Shown here: positions 10,957-22,298 of the stretch, piece by piece
Numbering within the stretch: position 1 is the first letter of the stretch
How the letters are laid out: every line of letters starts with the position of its first letter
From: Cephalotrichum gorgonifer
Lineage: Eukaryota; Ascomycota; Sordariomycetes; Microascales; Microascaceae
DNA length: 64,000 bases
Reading direction: 5' to 3'
NCBI GenBank assembly: GCA_900312665.1
Contig: ONZQ02000009.1
Coordinates: 480,420 to 544,419 of the forward strand
Translations under genes and position numbers: made by a program
Notes under the pieces: generated by a model
Database searches by the model: none
The model's input: only the letters and a program-made list of their open reading frames with translations
What the model was told of the DNA's origin: nothing

Positions 10957-12553
10957 GGGGGCTTCTGTTCTCCGGCAGGAGGTGGCGCCAACTTTACAGC
11001 ACAGCAGAGCTCTCGCCAGGCCTTTCAGCCCGGACGACCGACTGAGGAACTTTGTGGTTCCCTAAGCGTCCGTCGCGTCTGGGGTCGACGCTTGCTGGTG
11101 GCAAGACTCGTCTCCGTCTTTGAACTCCTCCGAACGGGAACCTTATCGCTAGTGCGCATGACGCACCGTGAGTGAGAGATGTGCCGCCACGGCGCCACGG
11201 TATCGAGGTGCTAGGTAGCAAGGCAGCAAGGCCAGCTCTTGGTAAGCCTCTCGGCATCAGTGCCTTCTACTACGCCTCACCCGGACGGGTGCTCAGAAGA
11301 GAAGTGCGGAGGTAGGAGGACGGGATACTGCGAGTGGCAGAACTTCAACCGTCCGCACTTCCCCTATCGACCGTTCCCCGGGAGGAAAAGATGCTGGTCG
11401 GCGGGGCTAAAGGGAGGAACCCACTCACTTCCCCCCTTTCGAAGATGCCCCCCCGTTCACCGGCGCAGGACGTCATCTGGAACCGACCAGAGTACTGTTC
11501 TTGCATGTTATATTTTTCTTCTCCTTTTCGACATTGGAGGTTTCAATGCGGGACATGCCCGAAGGCGTTTCAGCGACATTTCTAGGAGGTTTTTAGCTTG
11601 TGGGGTTTCTCTTCTTTTCATTCTCAATAGGGGTTGCGCTTAACCTGGCTTTGTTTGTAAGACCAGTGAAGATGGTCCATGGACCGTCGATTCTTCTCTT
11701 TTTTTTCCATTCCTTTGGCGAAGCGACTGGTTCGGTATCGTCGCTTCGATTTTAGAGCACAGGCGAGCGTACTAGGGGGGAAGGGGGCGTATCTACAGGA
11801 ACGAGGTTTATGAATGAACAGATAGTAAAAATGATAATATCGCCAGTTGTCGGTGTTCGGGTCCTGGTGGAGCTCAATGACCCGTAGATGTAGACGTAGA
11901 CATCGACGATGATATCAGTATTATGTTTATATTCTATATGTAGGCCATGGCGCCTTCCTCCGCGGTTCCCTCTTACCATTATCCCCTTTTGGCAAGCCCT
12001 CCTTCTCCTCCCATTTACCGCTTCATGCTACCGTGGTGAAGAAGAACGAAGACTTCGTTTGGTTGAGTTGCGTACAATGGCTTCTATTGACAGGAACAAT
12101 GGCCTCTACATGTATATATGTTTTAACAAGGCAGGCTATTCCCCTGGGCCTGATTCTCTATTCTCCGTCCTATCGAACTACAAGACCAAGTCTCAAAGAA
12201 ATTCCATTCACATTCTATGCAGGAGGAACAATAGGCCATCATGTACCTCATTACCCCCGAATATAACACGGGGGCAATAGAAGGATACCTCCCTTGGACG
12301 TGATAATGATACCGTACCAGTCTATACAGCTTCCCATCTCTATTTCCCACCTCCCACTTCGGAGACTTTCTACTAAAATGAAGTGAGGATTCTCTATTGC
12401 CTGAGCCGTAGCAACTCGCGATCGAAGCATCCTCCTACCTACCCCACGATCGAGAAACAAGCCATCACGCTCCCAGCAACCCCCTTGATACCTGGAAAAA
12501 CAACCTTGAGAAATTTAGAAGGAGCTGGCAGAAGAGGCTACCGAACCCCGAGT
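10957..12553. other. Gene-free region between the arrestin-like gene and the GHWHC-repeat gene
   Basis: About 1.6 kb in which only short, unrelated frames occur. It includes a perfect 12-bp palindrome GGTCCATGGACC at 11674-11685 and T-rich stretches around 11690-11720. The frame of the downstream gene extends back to 12383 without a stop but has no ATG before 12554, so part of this region could be a 5' leader or an unrecognised upstream exon. Confidence 0.55.
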
Positions 12554-14242
12554 ATGCCCTCAAGAATCGAGAAACCCGGAACTCAGAAACTAACTCTGAG
12601 CAGCAACATGTTCCCGTACGCCCGCCCGTTGACGACGAGGGAGAAGAAAAAGAGCATGCGCAGAGAAAGGGCTGAGTTGGAGGAAGCCACGGCGGCGACG
12701 ACGAGCGCGGCGGGCCCTTCACAGGAGGGACGGCAGGACGAGTTACAGGCCATACTAGAGTCTGTGAAATGGGACGAGGAAGGTCGACCTTCGCTATCGA
12801 CTGCGGACCCGAACCCGGCTGTCCAACCGGGCGGTGCTCCCCCGTCGGTCCCTACCGAAGGCGGAAGCACATCTGTGGACGATGTGTTCCGGATGTCGAT
12901 ATGTGCTGCGCCAGTTAACCCCAACCCACCCTTCCAGCCACCCGAACCATTGGCGCCTTCCCCAACCGCCGCAGTGGAATCTATGAGCCAGGTTCTCTCG
13001 CGCATGGCTCAGGAAATTAAGCCGCCCTCCCCGCTACTTACCCCGATGGCGATATCGTGGGGCGGGAGAACCGTGATGGGGTCCAAGTTCCAGCCGCTCC
13101 ACGGGCCTGGCTCTAACTTCGTTAGGGCAGTGGAGGCGACCGAGCTCAACCTCGGGGCAGCAGTGCCGGAAAAGAAGACTCCCCCCAGCCCGCGTGCCGT
13201 CCTAACCAGGAGCGTGGAGAAGTCCATCGGGCCGCCTTGCACATGGAAGATAAGCAGGCCCGCTCCGAACTCCGTCTTAAAGGGGAGTACGTGGGGAGCA
13301 AGTTCGGGGGGCTTGCCCAGGGGAAAGGTTGTCGAGAGTACTTACCGGTTGGTCGGGAGCGCGAAAAGGAGGTTTCAGCCGGGTCAGCCCCGCTCTCGCA
13401 TCATTGCTGGCGGAGGTTCCGGGCGCCTCTCCATGGCCCGCTTGACAAATGAGCCGGCCAGGTATCAGTACGCGCCATTCGCCCAGTTCTTCGACAACTA
13501 CCTCGACCCTCCAGCCCGCCAGGCCGTTCCTGTTTCTAACCGGGTCTCTAACCCCGTCCCAAAGGCTCGAGACATCGATGAAGTAGCTCCGCCCGGGCAC
13601 TGGCACTGCAGCTGGGACAGCCACGTCTCTTCCCAGGCCCGGAGCCCCATCCCAAACACGCAAGACCTAGATGAGGTAGCTCCGCACGGGCATTGGCACT
13701 GCAACTGGGACACTCCTGGAGACGAGCTTCCCCCCAAGGTGCCATCTGTCTTTGATTCAGACACCGATTCCACACCTTCCCTCTCAACGCCTACCCACCA
13801 CCAGAGTCCGACCCAGCGCCAGGGTCAGAAGGTGCTCCCCACCCGCCGGAGACTCACTAAGAAGCCGTCCACTCCACGACCCATCCTATGGGCCACGAGA
13901 GTTCCACCGATCCCGCAACCCCCGCAAGCAACCTGGCCTCTATACGCGAGCCTATCTGGGCCCCCGCCATCGTTGTCCTTGGCAAACTTTGAGCCTTATC
14001 CCACCCCGGCACCTGAGGTTCTCCCTACGCCAGATGAGAAACAACTTCAAGGCCTGGCCGGGAGACTCGCGCGCCGAGCCAAGGACTATGCTAGCTGCCA
14101 TATTGGGTATTGCGTCACCCTCCTCGCCTGCCTCTTAACTATTGTCCTGAAAGGCTTCGTGGGGATGGGAGGTGTGGAGGGCGAGGAGATCATGTATTAT
14201 GTCTTCAGGGAGGAGGTAATGATCTGGCAAGTCGGTGGCTGA
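12554..14242 (+). CDS. Unrecognised Pro-rich protein with GHWHC repeat and C-terminal membrane anchor
   Basis: Intronless frame of 562 residues from the first in-frame ATG at 12554; an alternative start is at 12608 (MFPYARPLTT). I do not recognise a family. Most of the protein is Pro/Ser/Ala-rich and predicted disordered. A short basic segment (REKKKSMRRERAELEE) lies near the N-terminus. Near the middle is a tandem duplication of a 31-residue unit containing DEVAPxGHWHCxWD. Near the C-terminus, IGYCVTLLACLLTIVLKGFVG forms one convincing hydrophobic segment, so the protein may be membrane-anchored with its bulk in the cytosol. The following tail is acidic and short. Codon usage is GC3-rich like neighbouring genes, which favours a real coding gene; the plus-strand frame is open for 1.86 kb. 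Confidence 0.6.
   Translation: MPSRIEKPGTQKLTLSSNMFPYARPLTTREKKKSMRRERAELEEATAATTSAAGPSQEGRQDELQAILESVKWDEEGRPSLSTADPNPAVQPGGAPPSVPTEGGSTSVDDVFRMSICAAPVNPNPPFQPPEPLAPSPTAAVESMSQVLSRMAQEIKPPSPLLTPMAISWGGRTVMGSKFQPLHGPGSNFVRAVEATELNLGAAVPEKKTPPSPRAVLTRSVEKSIGPPCTWKISRPAPNSVLKGSTWGASSGGLPRGKVVESTYRLVGSAKRRFQPGQPRSRIIAGGGSGRLSMARLTNEPARYQYAPFAQFFDNYLDPPARQAVPVSNRVSNPVPKARDIDEVAPPGHWHCSWDSHVSSQARSPIPNTQDLDEVAPHGHWHCNWDTPGDELPPKVPSVFDSDTDSTPSLSTPTHHQSPTQRQGQKVLPTRRRLTKKPSTPRPILWATRVPPIPQPPQATWPLYASLSGPPPSLSLANFEPYPTPAPEVLPTPDEKQLQGLAGRLARRAKDYASCHIGYCVTLLACLLTIVLKGFVGMGGVEGEEIMYYVFREEVMIWQVGG
13568..13713 (+). repeat. 93-bp tandem duplication inside the GHWHC protein gene
   Basis: Segments 13568-13620 and 13661-13713 match at most positions, and the similarity extends upstream of each copy, giving a 93-bp (31-codon) period. 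Differences are mostly at third codon positions, so the encoded motif has been kept while the DNA drifted. Confidence 0.8.
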
Positions 14243-14709
14243 GGCACCTCTCCTCCCTTCGCTGTCTCGATTTCCTGTGTTGGTTTGCTGTTCCGGTTTG
14301 CTGTGCTGGTTTCCTGTGTGCGTTTTCTTCTCGCCTGTTCTGTGTCCCAATATTTGCTGCTACTACTAGCTTCGTGTAGATATCGAGAAGTGCTTCGTCA
14401 TAACGTTTTGCATTGTTGCGTTGCATTGTTGCTTTCACATGGAAAAGGCAGAGCCACCATGAATCTCGCAGACCAAACCGAGGAAAAGGGGGGGTGGAGG
14501 GGAATGAAAAGGAAATAGAATTTATGCCCTGCATGATTTGACTTGCAACGTAGAAGGATGGCCAGTTGAGAGTAGGCTCTCCAAACAGTTTGCCCTCTAA
14601 GTTATAAACCCTCTATACACAGATCGACGAACGAGGAAGAACGTCCCGACCCATCCCACATAATACACAAATAAAAACCGAGATCCCGTCTGTCTATCCT
14701 ATCATACGC
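14243..14709. other. Convergent 3' intergenic region
   Basis: Separates the ends of the GHWHC-repeat gene and the succinyl-CoA ligase gene. It contains diverged direct repeats of a TTTGCTGT/TTTCCTGTG unit (about 14278-14320) and no coding signal. Confidence 0.6.
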
Positions 14710-16355
14710 TTAGATGCCCAGGGTGAACTCGACACCGACATCAATATCCCGAGCTAGACAGACACGTAGTTTAGTGAGTTAATTCAACCATAAGGACCGG
14801 AGCAGGCAGATTCCCACGACTCACCCATCTTCACGACCTTGGACAGCTGGACGGACTTCTCGGCGGCCTCCTGGAGGTCGTTCATGGAGAAGATCTTCAT
14901 GCCCGAGTCGTTGATCAGGCGGTGCGCCTCCTCCATGTTGGTGCCCTGCAGACGGGCGATGATGGGGACCTTGAGGTTCAGCGACTTGGCAGTGTTGATG
15001 AGGCCGTGGGCGATGAGGTCGCAGCGCACGATACCGCCGAAGATGTTGACGAAGATGGCCGAGACCTTGGGGTCGCTGGTGATGAGCTCGAAGGCTTCCT
15101 TGATAGCAGCGGGGGTCGCGCCACCGCCGACGTCGAGGAAGTTGGCGGGCTCGCCACCGTTGAGCTTGATGATGTCCATGGTGGCCATGGCGAGGCCCGC
15201 ACCGTTGACGAGGCACCCAATGTCACCGCCGAGCTTGATGAAGTTCAGGTTGGACTTCGCGGCGCGGACCTCATCGGGGTCCTCCTGGGTGGTGTCGCGC
15301 CACGAGAAGACCTCCTTCTGGCGGAAGTCGGCATTGTCGTCGAAGCCGAACTTAGCGTCCATGCAGAGAACCTTGTGGTCGGTGGTCTCCGAGAGGGGGT
15401 TGATCTCGATCTGGGTGGCATCCTTCTCGCGGAAGATCTTGTAGAGCTTCTGGATAGTGTCCTTGGCATCCTCGACGCACTGCTCGCTGAAGCCGAGGCT
15501 GGTGGCAATGTCGGTGGCAATCTCATCGGTGACGCCCTTGTTGATGTCGATGTAGGTGGTCTTGATGGCGTCGGGGGTCTCCTTAGCAACGGTCTCGATG
15601 TCAACACCGCCCTGGGACGAAGACACGATAACGGGGGTCTGGGTGGCGCGGTCCATGAGGATGGCCAGGTAGAACTCGCGGCGGGCAAACTTGCGCTCGC
15701 AGATGAAGACGGCGTTGCAGAGACGGCCGTCGGCACCAGTCTGCTTGGTGACGAGCTTGTGGCCGATCATCTGGTTGGCGAACATCTCGGCCTCGTAAGG
15801 AGAGTAGATGACGCGGACACCACCCTTCAGTCCATTGTCAAAGGTTCCCTTTCCGCGGCCTCCAGCGAGGACCTGTGCTTTTATCACCATATCATCGTTG
15901 CCGATCTCGTTCGCAATTTTCCTCGCGGCCTCGGCAGTTTCAGCGACGGCGCCGTTGGGAGTAGCGATACCATACTTCAGAGACGGTTAGCTCCCGACCT
16001 TTATGCCCTTCTTTCGAGAAGGTGCATGGAAATGCCCATTGAACGCGTAGGACAGCCACTAGTGATGGATGTTCAGATGTGTGTATGTGTGTTTGCATTT
16101 ACCTGTCGGAGAAGATCAACGGAGCGGTACTCGTGGATGCTGAGCCATCTCGCCTGTTGCGCGACGGACGGGGACTTGCGGAAGGCGGAGTTGGCGAGGA
16201 ACTATAGATAGAGGCCAGGTTAGTTCATTAATCGCGCGTTCTAGCGAAGCTATCCGAGCCCGAGCCCGAGCCTGGAGAGAAATTAGGTTTTTATCGCATA
16301 CCTTCGAGGACCTCGACGCGGAGGCGAGCGCCCGGCTGCCACCAAGCTTGAACAT
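14710..16355 (-). CDS. LSC2: Succinyl-CoA ligase [ADP-forming] subunit beta, mitochondrial
   Basis: Four exons (16355-16302, 16201-16103, 15974-14825, 14753-14710) encode 448 residues. The enzyme converts succinyl-CoA to succinate with ATP formation in the TCA cycle, paired with an alpha subunit not present here. Exon 1 and part of exon 2 give a basic, Ser/Arg-rich presequence; the mature protein begins near LSIHEYRS. The ATP-grasp region shows KAQVLAGGRGKGTF, and the C-terminal ligase domain shows NFLDVGGGA and FVNIFGGIVRCD. The final exon is only 44 nt and supplies the conserved ending ARDIDVGVEFTLGI. Reading through that intron instead would give an unrelated tail (GESWESACSGPYG). Length matches fungal homologues. 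Confidence 0.95.
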
Positions 16356-17237
16356 GTCGGCTGTGATTAAGGGGGGGTCTGGTACAGAAAAAAAAAGAGC
16401 GGAGATGGCTGACGGAGGCAGGAATGAACGAGGATAAGGATGTGGTTGGAGCTGTTTTGTTCAGGAGACAGGTATGTACCAGCAGAATAAAGCGACGTCA
16501 GTCGGCAAAACGGATAACCATCTCGGAAGATGCCGGTTCAAACTCCGTCCAAGGACAGCCGCGGCCGGTGTTTGGCATTGTCGCACGGGTCATGGTTTTC
16601 GCACAGTACGTCGATTCTGTGTGCCGAGTCACCCAATCGAGTTGCACGTTCTGTGCTTTGGTAAGCTGCCTTGACCATGAAATGTACATCTAATACCTAA
16701 TTTTACAATACATTGAATATTATATCGACAGCAAAGAGCGTTGTTGATATATGGTTGGTACTGAAAATTTTAGGTTTAAATCTTCTTAAAATAAGAATAT
16801 CTACTAGGTCTAAAATGAATTAAGCTACTGAGCTATGAGCATTCATGGAGTCCAGGTACTTTGTACTACAACGAGAAGAGTAATCCCTCCAACTGTTTCC
16901 CCGTGTTTCCAGACGTCAGATGACTAGACTTCGAACTCCGCTTCCCCGCTGTTGCGCCCGTTGCCGCCTGCTCCCTTCGACTTTCACCCCCCCCCCCCTT
17001 CTTTGGTATTGGAATTGGAAAACGCAACCAAGCTCCACGCAGGCTGGATTCAAGGAAGGACCAGAAAGAAGCAGCGGACTTCCTATCCTCCAGGCAATAT
17101 ACTCCAGCTACTTGTACACCTCGGACCCAAAGCCCTCCGACGAGAATTCTCTTCCTCCTCCTTCAAACCCCCCTTCTTTGCACACGTTGACCGCCAATTC
17201 TCTGCCGCGTTAGGCAATCTTGGTTTGCAATCCAACA
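16356..17237. promoter_or_regulatory. Divergent intergenic region between LSC2 and the bZIP gene
   Basis: Presumed promoters for both flanking genes. An AT-rich patch with tRNA-like boxes lies at 16745-16850, a 13-base C run at about 16986-16998, and a TACTTGTAC motif at about 17108. No exon was recognised. Confidence 0.55.
16750..16850 (-). other. Possible degenerate tRNA-like (SINE-like) relic
   Basis: On the minus strand a TAGCTCAGTAGCTT sequence (16835-16822), resembling a pol III A box, is followed about 40 nt later by GATTTAAACC (16782-16773), resembling a B box with C-to-T and G-to-A changes. The patch is AT-rich. No cloverleaf can be folded convincingly, so a functional tRNA is unlikely. 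Confidence 0.2.
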
Positions 17238-18436
17238 ATGGACTACTCCCAACAGCAATATTTCGGAGGCGCGCAGGAGCCGCAACAGCAGCCCTACCAT
17301 CAATACATGGGAATTGCGCCGCTGACGCCCTCCAACTCCCATTCTGCCGCCTCCGATGACTTCAACAACACTTCGCCACCGGTATGGAAGTCCCTCTCCT
17401 TCTGCCTGCCCCCAGACCCAGCCTTCTAAGCGCCCACCCCGCCTCGCCTCACCTCCCAACTCCCAATAGTCCCGCTTACCAACACCCTCACAGGAAGTCT
17501 TCGACCAATTCCCCAGTGACCAGCCATACCAGCCCTTCGACGGAGGCTTCCGACCCCACTTCAACCAACCCGCGTTCCCAGGGCCCCCGACGCCGCCTAA
17601 CCAGGCTGGCCAGGCCGGCCATCTCGTCCTCAACGGCGACTCCCAGGCCGTGAAGCAGCTTCCCCTCGACGGCCTAGCTGCTGGGAAGACCGAGCCAGGA
17701 GCTGAGGACTCCCTGCACACCCAGACTCTTCTTGCCCAGCAGCAGGCGAGGAGGGGACAGTCGAACTCGGATGAGGACGACATGACCCCGGCCCAGTCGA
17801 GACGAAAGGCCCAGAATCGCGCTGCGTGAGTCTTCCTATACCGCGTCGTCTTATTATTTCCCTGCTCTTTACTTTCTCTACCCTCCTGGCTGGGTGCTAA
17901 CTTCCAAAAGTCAACGAGCCTTCCGCGAACGCAAAGAACGCCACGTCAAGGACCTCGAAAACCGCCTCGCCAGCCTCGAAGACGCCCAGAACCTAACCGC
18001 CAACGAGAACGAGCGCCTCAAGCGCGACCTCCAAAAGATGAACACCGAAAACGAGATCCTCCGCGCCACGTCTGGTATCCCACACAACAGCTCCGCCCCC
18101 AACAGCTCCCTCTCTCCCGAGCCCACCACCACGGGTCCCTTGCATTACAATCCCACCGACTTCTACACCAACGTCCTCTCTCTACACGAGAACAAGACGC
18201 CCAGCCACAGAATTGTCACGTCAGAGGACGGCGAGAAGTTGCTCGCGGCGGGTGCTACTTGGGACCTGATCATCTCACACGAGCTCTTCAAGAAGGGGCT
18301 CGTCGATATCGGCGACGTTAGCGAGAGGCTCAAGCACAAGGCCCGGTGCGACGGTATGGGGCCCGTGTTCCTGGAGAGTGTTATTATCGAGGCGGTGGAG
18401 AGTAGCGTTGCGAGCGGGAGCGACGAGCTGCTCTGA
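17238..18436 (+). CDS. YAP/Fcr3-type bZIP transcription factor
   Basis: Three exons (17238-17381, 17494-17825, 17911-18436) encode 333 residues. The basic region SRRKAQNRAAQRAFRERKER spans the second intron and has the fungal YAP signature NxxAQxxFR. A leucine zipper follows (LENRLASLEDAQNLTANENERL). The N-terminus is Gln/Pro-rich, consistent with an activation region. Near the C-terminus, ERLKHKARCDGMGPVFLES vaguely resembles the C-terminal cysteine region of Yap1, but it has a single Cys and lacks the paired cysteines needed for the Yap1 redox switch. Family members regulate oxidative, drug or metal stress genes; the specific target set here is unknown. A KapC/Fcr3 assignment is more likely than Yap1 on length. 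Confidence 0.88.
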
Positions 18437-19686
18437 GCGATTCTCTTTTTTTTCTTCTTTTCTTTGCTTTATTTTTTTTCGACCGGGATTTCCCCGTTGG
18501 TGCATATTTGCTACGTTTGCTTTGACCGGCCATAGTATTCGTTTTCGTGGTGTATTTTGGATGGGGGCTTCAGTATGAAGTTTGGGACTTGGGCGTTATC
18601 TTCTTCGGAATGGTAGCGATTGGAGGATATAAGGTCGGCGTTTGCATAGTGAGAAGTTGAAAACCCCCAGAGGGAGAGAAGTGGATATGTCGGGAGCGGT
18701 GTTGGGGTGGCAGAGTACTTGCCCCCGTTTGATGATGGGATGACGATATCTCACGTTGGCGAGGGTAGGGGATCTCTGGTAACGGAAAGGGGAGAAAGAA
18801 GGGGGGACAGGTGGTGAGGGTACGGGCGAGACCTAGGATATCTTCGTTGAAAGTAACTTTCACGACAGTCATGCGAGATACACCGTTCACGGTAGTTCTT
18901 GCGTGTTTCAAACCATGACCTAGGGTCTGATGGGAGGGGGGGTTCAAGGGATATATATTGTGGTGGGGGGAAAGAGGGGAACACTTCGGACTGCTTTTGT
19001 AAGGGATCAAGTTTATATGAATATGATGCTCACTGAAATGAAAATTTATCGCCTATTAGGTATCACATTGCCTTTCGTGGACCATGGAACAAGCTGTTCC
19101 GGATCCCTCTACGATCCCTTTTAGTCGACCAGCCCATCAGGAGAGGTGGGCTTGTTTCTTTCTCTGCGTGGCGGTTCTTGGAGCCGACTGTTCCACGACG
19201 GATGATCCATGGTGCCCCCGTTCGTTATCAATAGACATGTGCACGACGACATGGAGGGAACAGAGTACATGTAGTGATGGAAGAATATAATTAGGCCGTA
19301 CAATATTGATAGTGCTCGAAGCACCGTCCCAAAGAGACAACCCACCCCGCGCCACCGAACCTACTCCTCCCTTAACCAGCCTACCCAACCTCCGCCATCC
19401 CATCCAGCCTCCCCTTCGCAGTTTACTTGCGAACCCAAAAACTCCAAAATCTATGCTCGGTCTAGTCCGCAACGAATACAAAAGCTGAAACGCCCAAGAG
19501 AATAAGCGAAAGGCATACATATACAGCGCAAATACCCAAAAGCCAGGGCCTTGCTCACAGCACCATTAAGATAGTCACCCCCTCTCCCCTTTCCTAATCC
19601 CAATCCAACCTCCCCCAACCCCCCCACGACGCGAAGAAGACAGGCCTCTTATGCTAGGAAACAACAGAGACAAGAAAACGCGGGGC
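18437..19686. other. Convergent intergenic region
   Basis: About 1.25 kb between the 3' ends of the bZIP and phosphotransferase genes. A T-rich stretch immediately after 18436 is the likely bZIP 3' UTR. The small frames in both strands have no features of coding sequence. Confidence 0.6.
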
Positions 19687-21100
19687 TCACGCGGCTTTCT
19701 TCTCCTTCCCGTCCGCAGACTCAAGAGGCGCCACGAACGGGTGCTTTATCGTCAGGCACCAGATGTCCAGATAATCGCAGATGGACACGATGACGTCGAC
19801 CACGAAAGACCCGTAGACGCCCAGCGCGAGGCCGAGCATGAGGAACATGAAGGCGACCTGGTAGACGCCGTCGCCCAGGGCGCTGGGCCAGCCGACGCCC
19901 GTGTGGGCGAGCAGGAGGGGGCCCACGCTGTCGAGGACGCCGACGAACAGGGGCAGGGCGATGACGTTGAAGTAGGGGAAGGGGAGGAGGACGAGGTGGG
20001 CCGTGATCATCTGGCCGACGGAGTAGGCGTTCACGAGACCCGCGAAGACGCTGAAGGGGACGAGGTGGTTGGTGAGGATGGTGGGCTGGAGGTAGAGGTA
20101 GGACACGATCAGGGTCCAGACGGCGAAGAAGGGCAGGAGGCCGAGGAGGGCGGTGCGCGAGCGGTCGCCGCGGGCGCGGCGGGAGCGGATGACGTTGCGC
20201 GCGGACTCGAAGGTGTTGTAGACCAGGACGAAGGTGCCCTGGACCATGTACCACTGGGTGAAGCTGAGGTCGTAGAGCTCGGACGGGACGAAGGCGAGGC
20301 GGGGGAGGCCGAGGGTCGGGAGCATGGCCTGCTGCCAGAAGGAGGCGCCGCCCATGTAGCCCGTGAGCGTGTAGACGAATACGAGGATAAGGATGCCCTC
20401 GACGGGCCCGTTGACGATGCCGAGGGTGAGGGTCTTGGTGTGGTATTCGTCCCAGGTCTGGACGTAGAACGTCAAGAGGGCTGGTTTTGGGGGCACGAAT
20501 ATTAGCGGCGTTCTGCCCGTAGGAGTAGGAGGTAGGGAGTTAGGGGGTAGGTAGAGGACTCACAGGCAAAGAGCGTCGCGACGGTATACCAGGACTGTCC
20601 CATGTTCTGCGTCCCAGCAAAGATGAGAACCTCGAGACAGGTGTTCAGGGCGTCGACACCATGATCAAACAGCTCGCCAAGCGGGCCGCTCTGTCGCGTT
20701 CGTCTCCTGCATTTCTGTTAGTGGGCGTGCGCGCGTCTGGCTCTAACCAACGCGCCCCTCGCTTAGGTTCAGGAAGAAGCCCAAAAACTTACGCCTGCGC
20801 GCCGTCGACGGCGTCAAAGGTCTGGTACAGGAACAGGCCCACGGCCCACGAGTAGTACACCCAGGTGGGGCAGTCGGTGTCGAGGCCCGGGTTGTACCAC
20901 AGTAGGGTCAGGAAGTTGGCGATGACGAACATGAAGCCGGTGAGGGTGATCAGGTTCGGCGCCATGCTCATCGGGAAGAGCTTGATGACGACATGGGTGT
21001 AGAAGGGCTTGAGGATGTACTTGGAGACGAGGGACCGGTCGACGCTCGAGTACTTGTACTTCTTGAGGTTGGGGAGGTTGTGGTGACGAAGGTAGGCCAT
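19687..21100 (-). CDS. CDP-alcohol phosphotransferase: choline/ethanolamine phosphotransferase (Cpt1/Ept1 type)
   Basis: Three exons (21100-20793, 20706-20564, 20480-19687) encode 414 residues. The enzyme joins CDP-choline or CDP-ethanolamine to diacylglycerol in the last step of the Kennedy pathway, in ER/Golgi membranes. The catalytic CDP-alcohol phosphotransferase motif is complete only after splicing: DGAQARRTRQ followed by GELFDHGVD, fitting DG-x2-AR-x8-G-x3-D-x3-D. The N-terminal LKKYKYSSVDRSLVSKY and about eight hydrophobic segments follow the family layout. Yeast has separate Cpt1 and Ept1, and substrate preference cannot be read from sequence. The C-terminus ends in a Lys-rich tail. 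Codon usage is strongly GC-biased, which produces a 284-codon antisense shadow frame. Confidence 0.92.
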
Positions 21101-22298
21101 CTTGGGCGGTTTGCCTTTGGCTGTTGACTGCTGGCACTGGGCGGTTCGGTTTTCGCAATGCGAGAGAAGGTTTTCGAGGTTTTGAGGGCGACGTCGCGCA
21201 AGACAATAGCTACACACAGACAGTGAAGGTGGATACCCTAGCCTTTAAGGGCGAAAGAAAAAGAGTGAAAAGCAAGAATTCGGGTCCAAGTATCTCGAAA
21301 GCCGTCGTGAGGGCGGCGGGGGTTCGAGAAAAAGGGTAGAGAACGAGAGAAGCAAGTTGGACCGGTTGCACTCGTCGGAGACCTAATAAGATGGGTGTTG
21401 CGACGCGACCCAAGAAAAAAAAAAGGAGGGTGGATGAGAGTGTGACGTGTGTGAGGTAAGCCAAGCCAAGGAAGGGGGTTGTATCCATCATCCCTGTCCT
21501 AGTACGTCCATATTACAAGTACTAGCATGCGCATATGCAATTTCCAACCCCGCTACAACATATAAGTACAAAAGTAATATTACGAACAAGTTGTGATCCA
21601 CACGGAAACCCTCCCTCCCCTCCTCTGTCACGAGCTCCCGCCACAATGTCTCAGAGCGGGATGCCTGACATGAAGAGCCGTCCCACCACCTCCCCCACCG
21701 GACCATTTCTAAACCCGTGGTGTCTAGCGCTAATACCCGGCGCGTCTATCACGCGGCTGCCCTGGCCTACTATTGGTGTGAAGAGCGTCGCGTGGGAGGG
21801 TAAGGAACAACACCTTGATATCTCTCCCTTCAGAGGACCGTATCCGTATTGTGTGCATGCAGGCAGGCATCTCCTCGAGAGCCTGATCCTCACTTTCCAC
21901 TTGCTAACAATTTGGGGTTTGATATAAGCCAAAGGGTAAGTAAACAAAAGAAAACGGGGATAAGCCCCTGGTGAAGAATGACTGTCTCTAGAGAGGGAAA
22001 GAAGAAGAACAAGAAGAACAAAGGGTAGTATATGGTACATTCATTCCAACGTCTAATAACCTCCCGCAACTTTCATCTAAGTGGTCTGTCGAATATGGAC
22101 GGGTTAGAAGAAGTTTGACGCGACGAACAGGGGAAGAAGTTCGACGACGCAAATCCAAGTGATATCATCAATACATGTATAGAAAGGGTGAAGGGAAAGG
22201 GAAAGGCAAGGGGAAGAGGGAAAACAAACATTCGCTCCAACGCCTCAAAATAGAAATCCCACTGCCTCCCCCCGAAGCAGACCGAGCCCCCAACCTTC
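21101..22298. other. Upstream region of the phosphotransferase gene and 3' flank of the coiled-coil gene
   Basis: About 1.2 kb. It contains a short A run (21416-21424), a TACAAGTAC motif near 21514 and an AG-rich stretch near 22180-22230. No gene recognised. Confidence 0.6.

Noticed and set aside
11674..11685. 12-bp perfect palindrome GGTCCATGGACC
   Set aside because: A single short palindrome in 1.6 kb of non-coding DNA is expected by chance often enough; no second copy was noticed.
14922..16211. 429-codon plus-strand frame opposite LSC2
   Set aside because: Antisense shadow caused by GC-rich third codon positions of LSC2; its composition is Asp/Val/Leu/Gly repeats without a domain.
16505..16556. 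tRNA-like stretch with ACGGATAA and GGTTCAAACTCC on the plus strand
   Set aside because: The T-stem does not pair, the anticodon arm is about 10 nt too short and no acceptor stem matches. It is not a tRNA gene as it stands.
19651..20505. 284-codon plus-strand frame opposite the phosphotransferase
   Set aside because: Antisense shadow; extreme Glu/Asp/Gly content mirrors the codon bias of the membrane protein.
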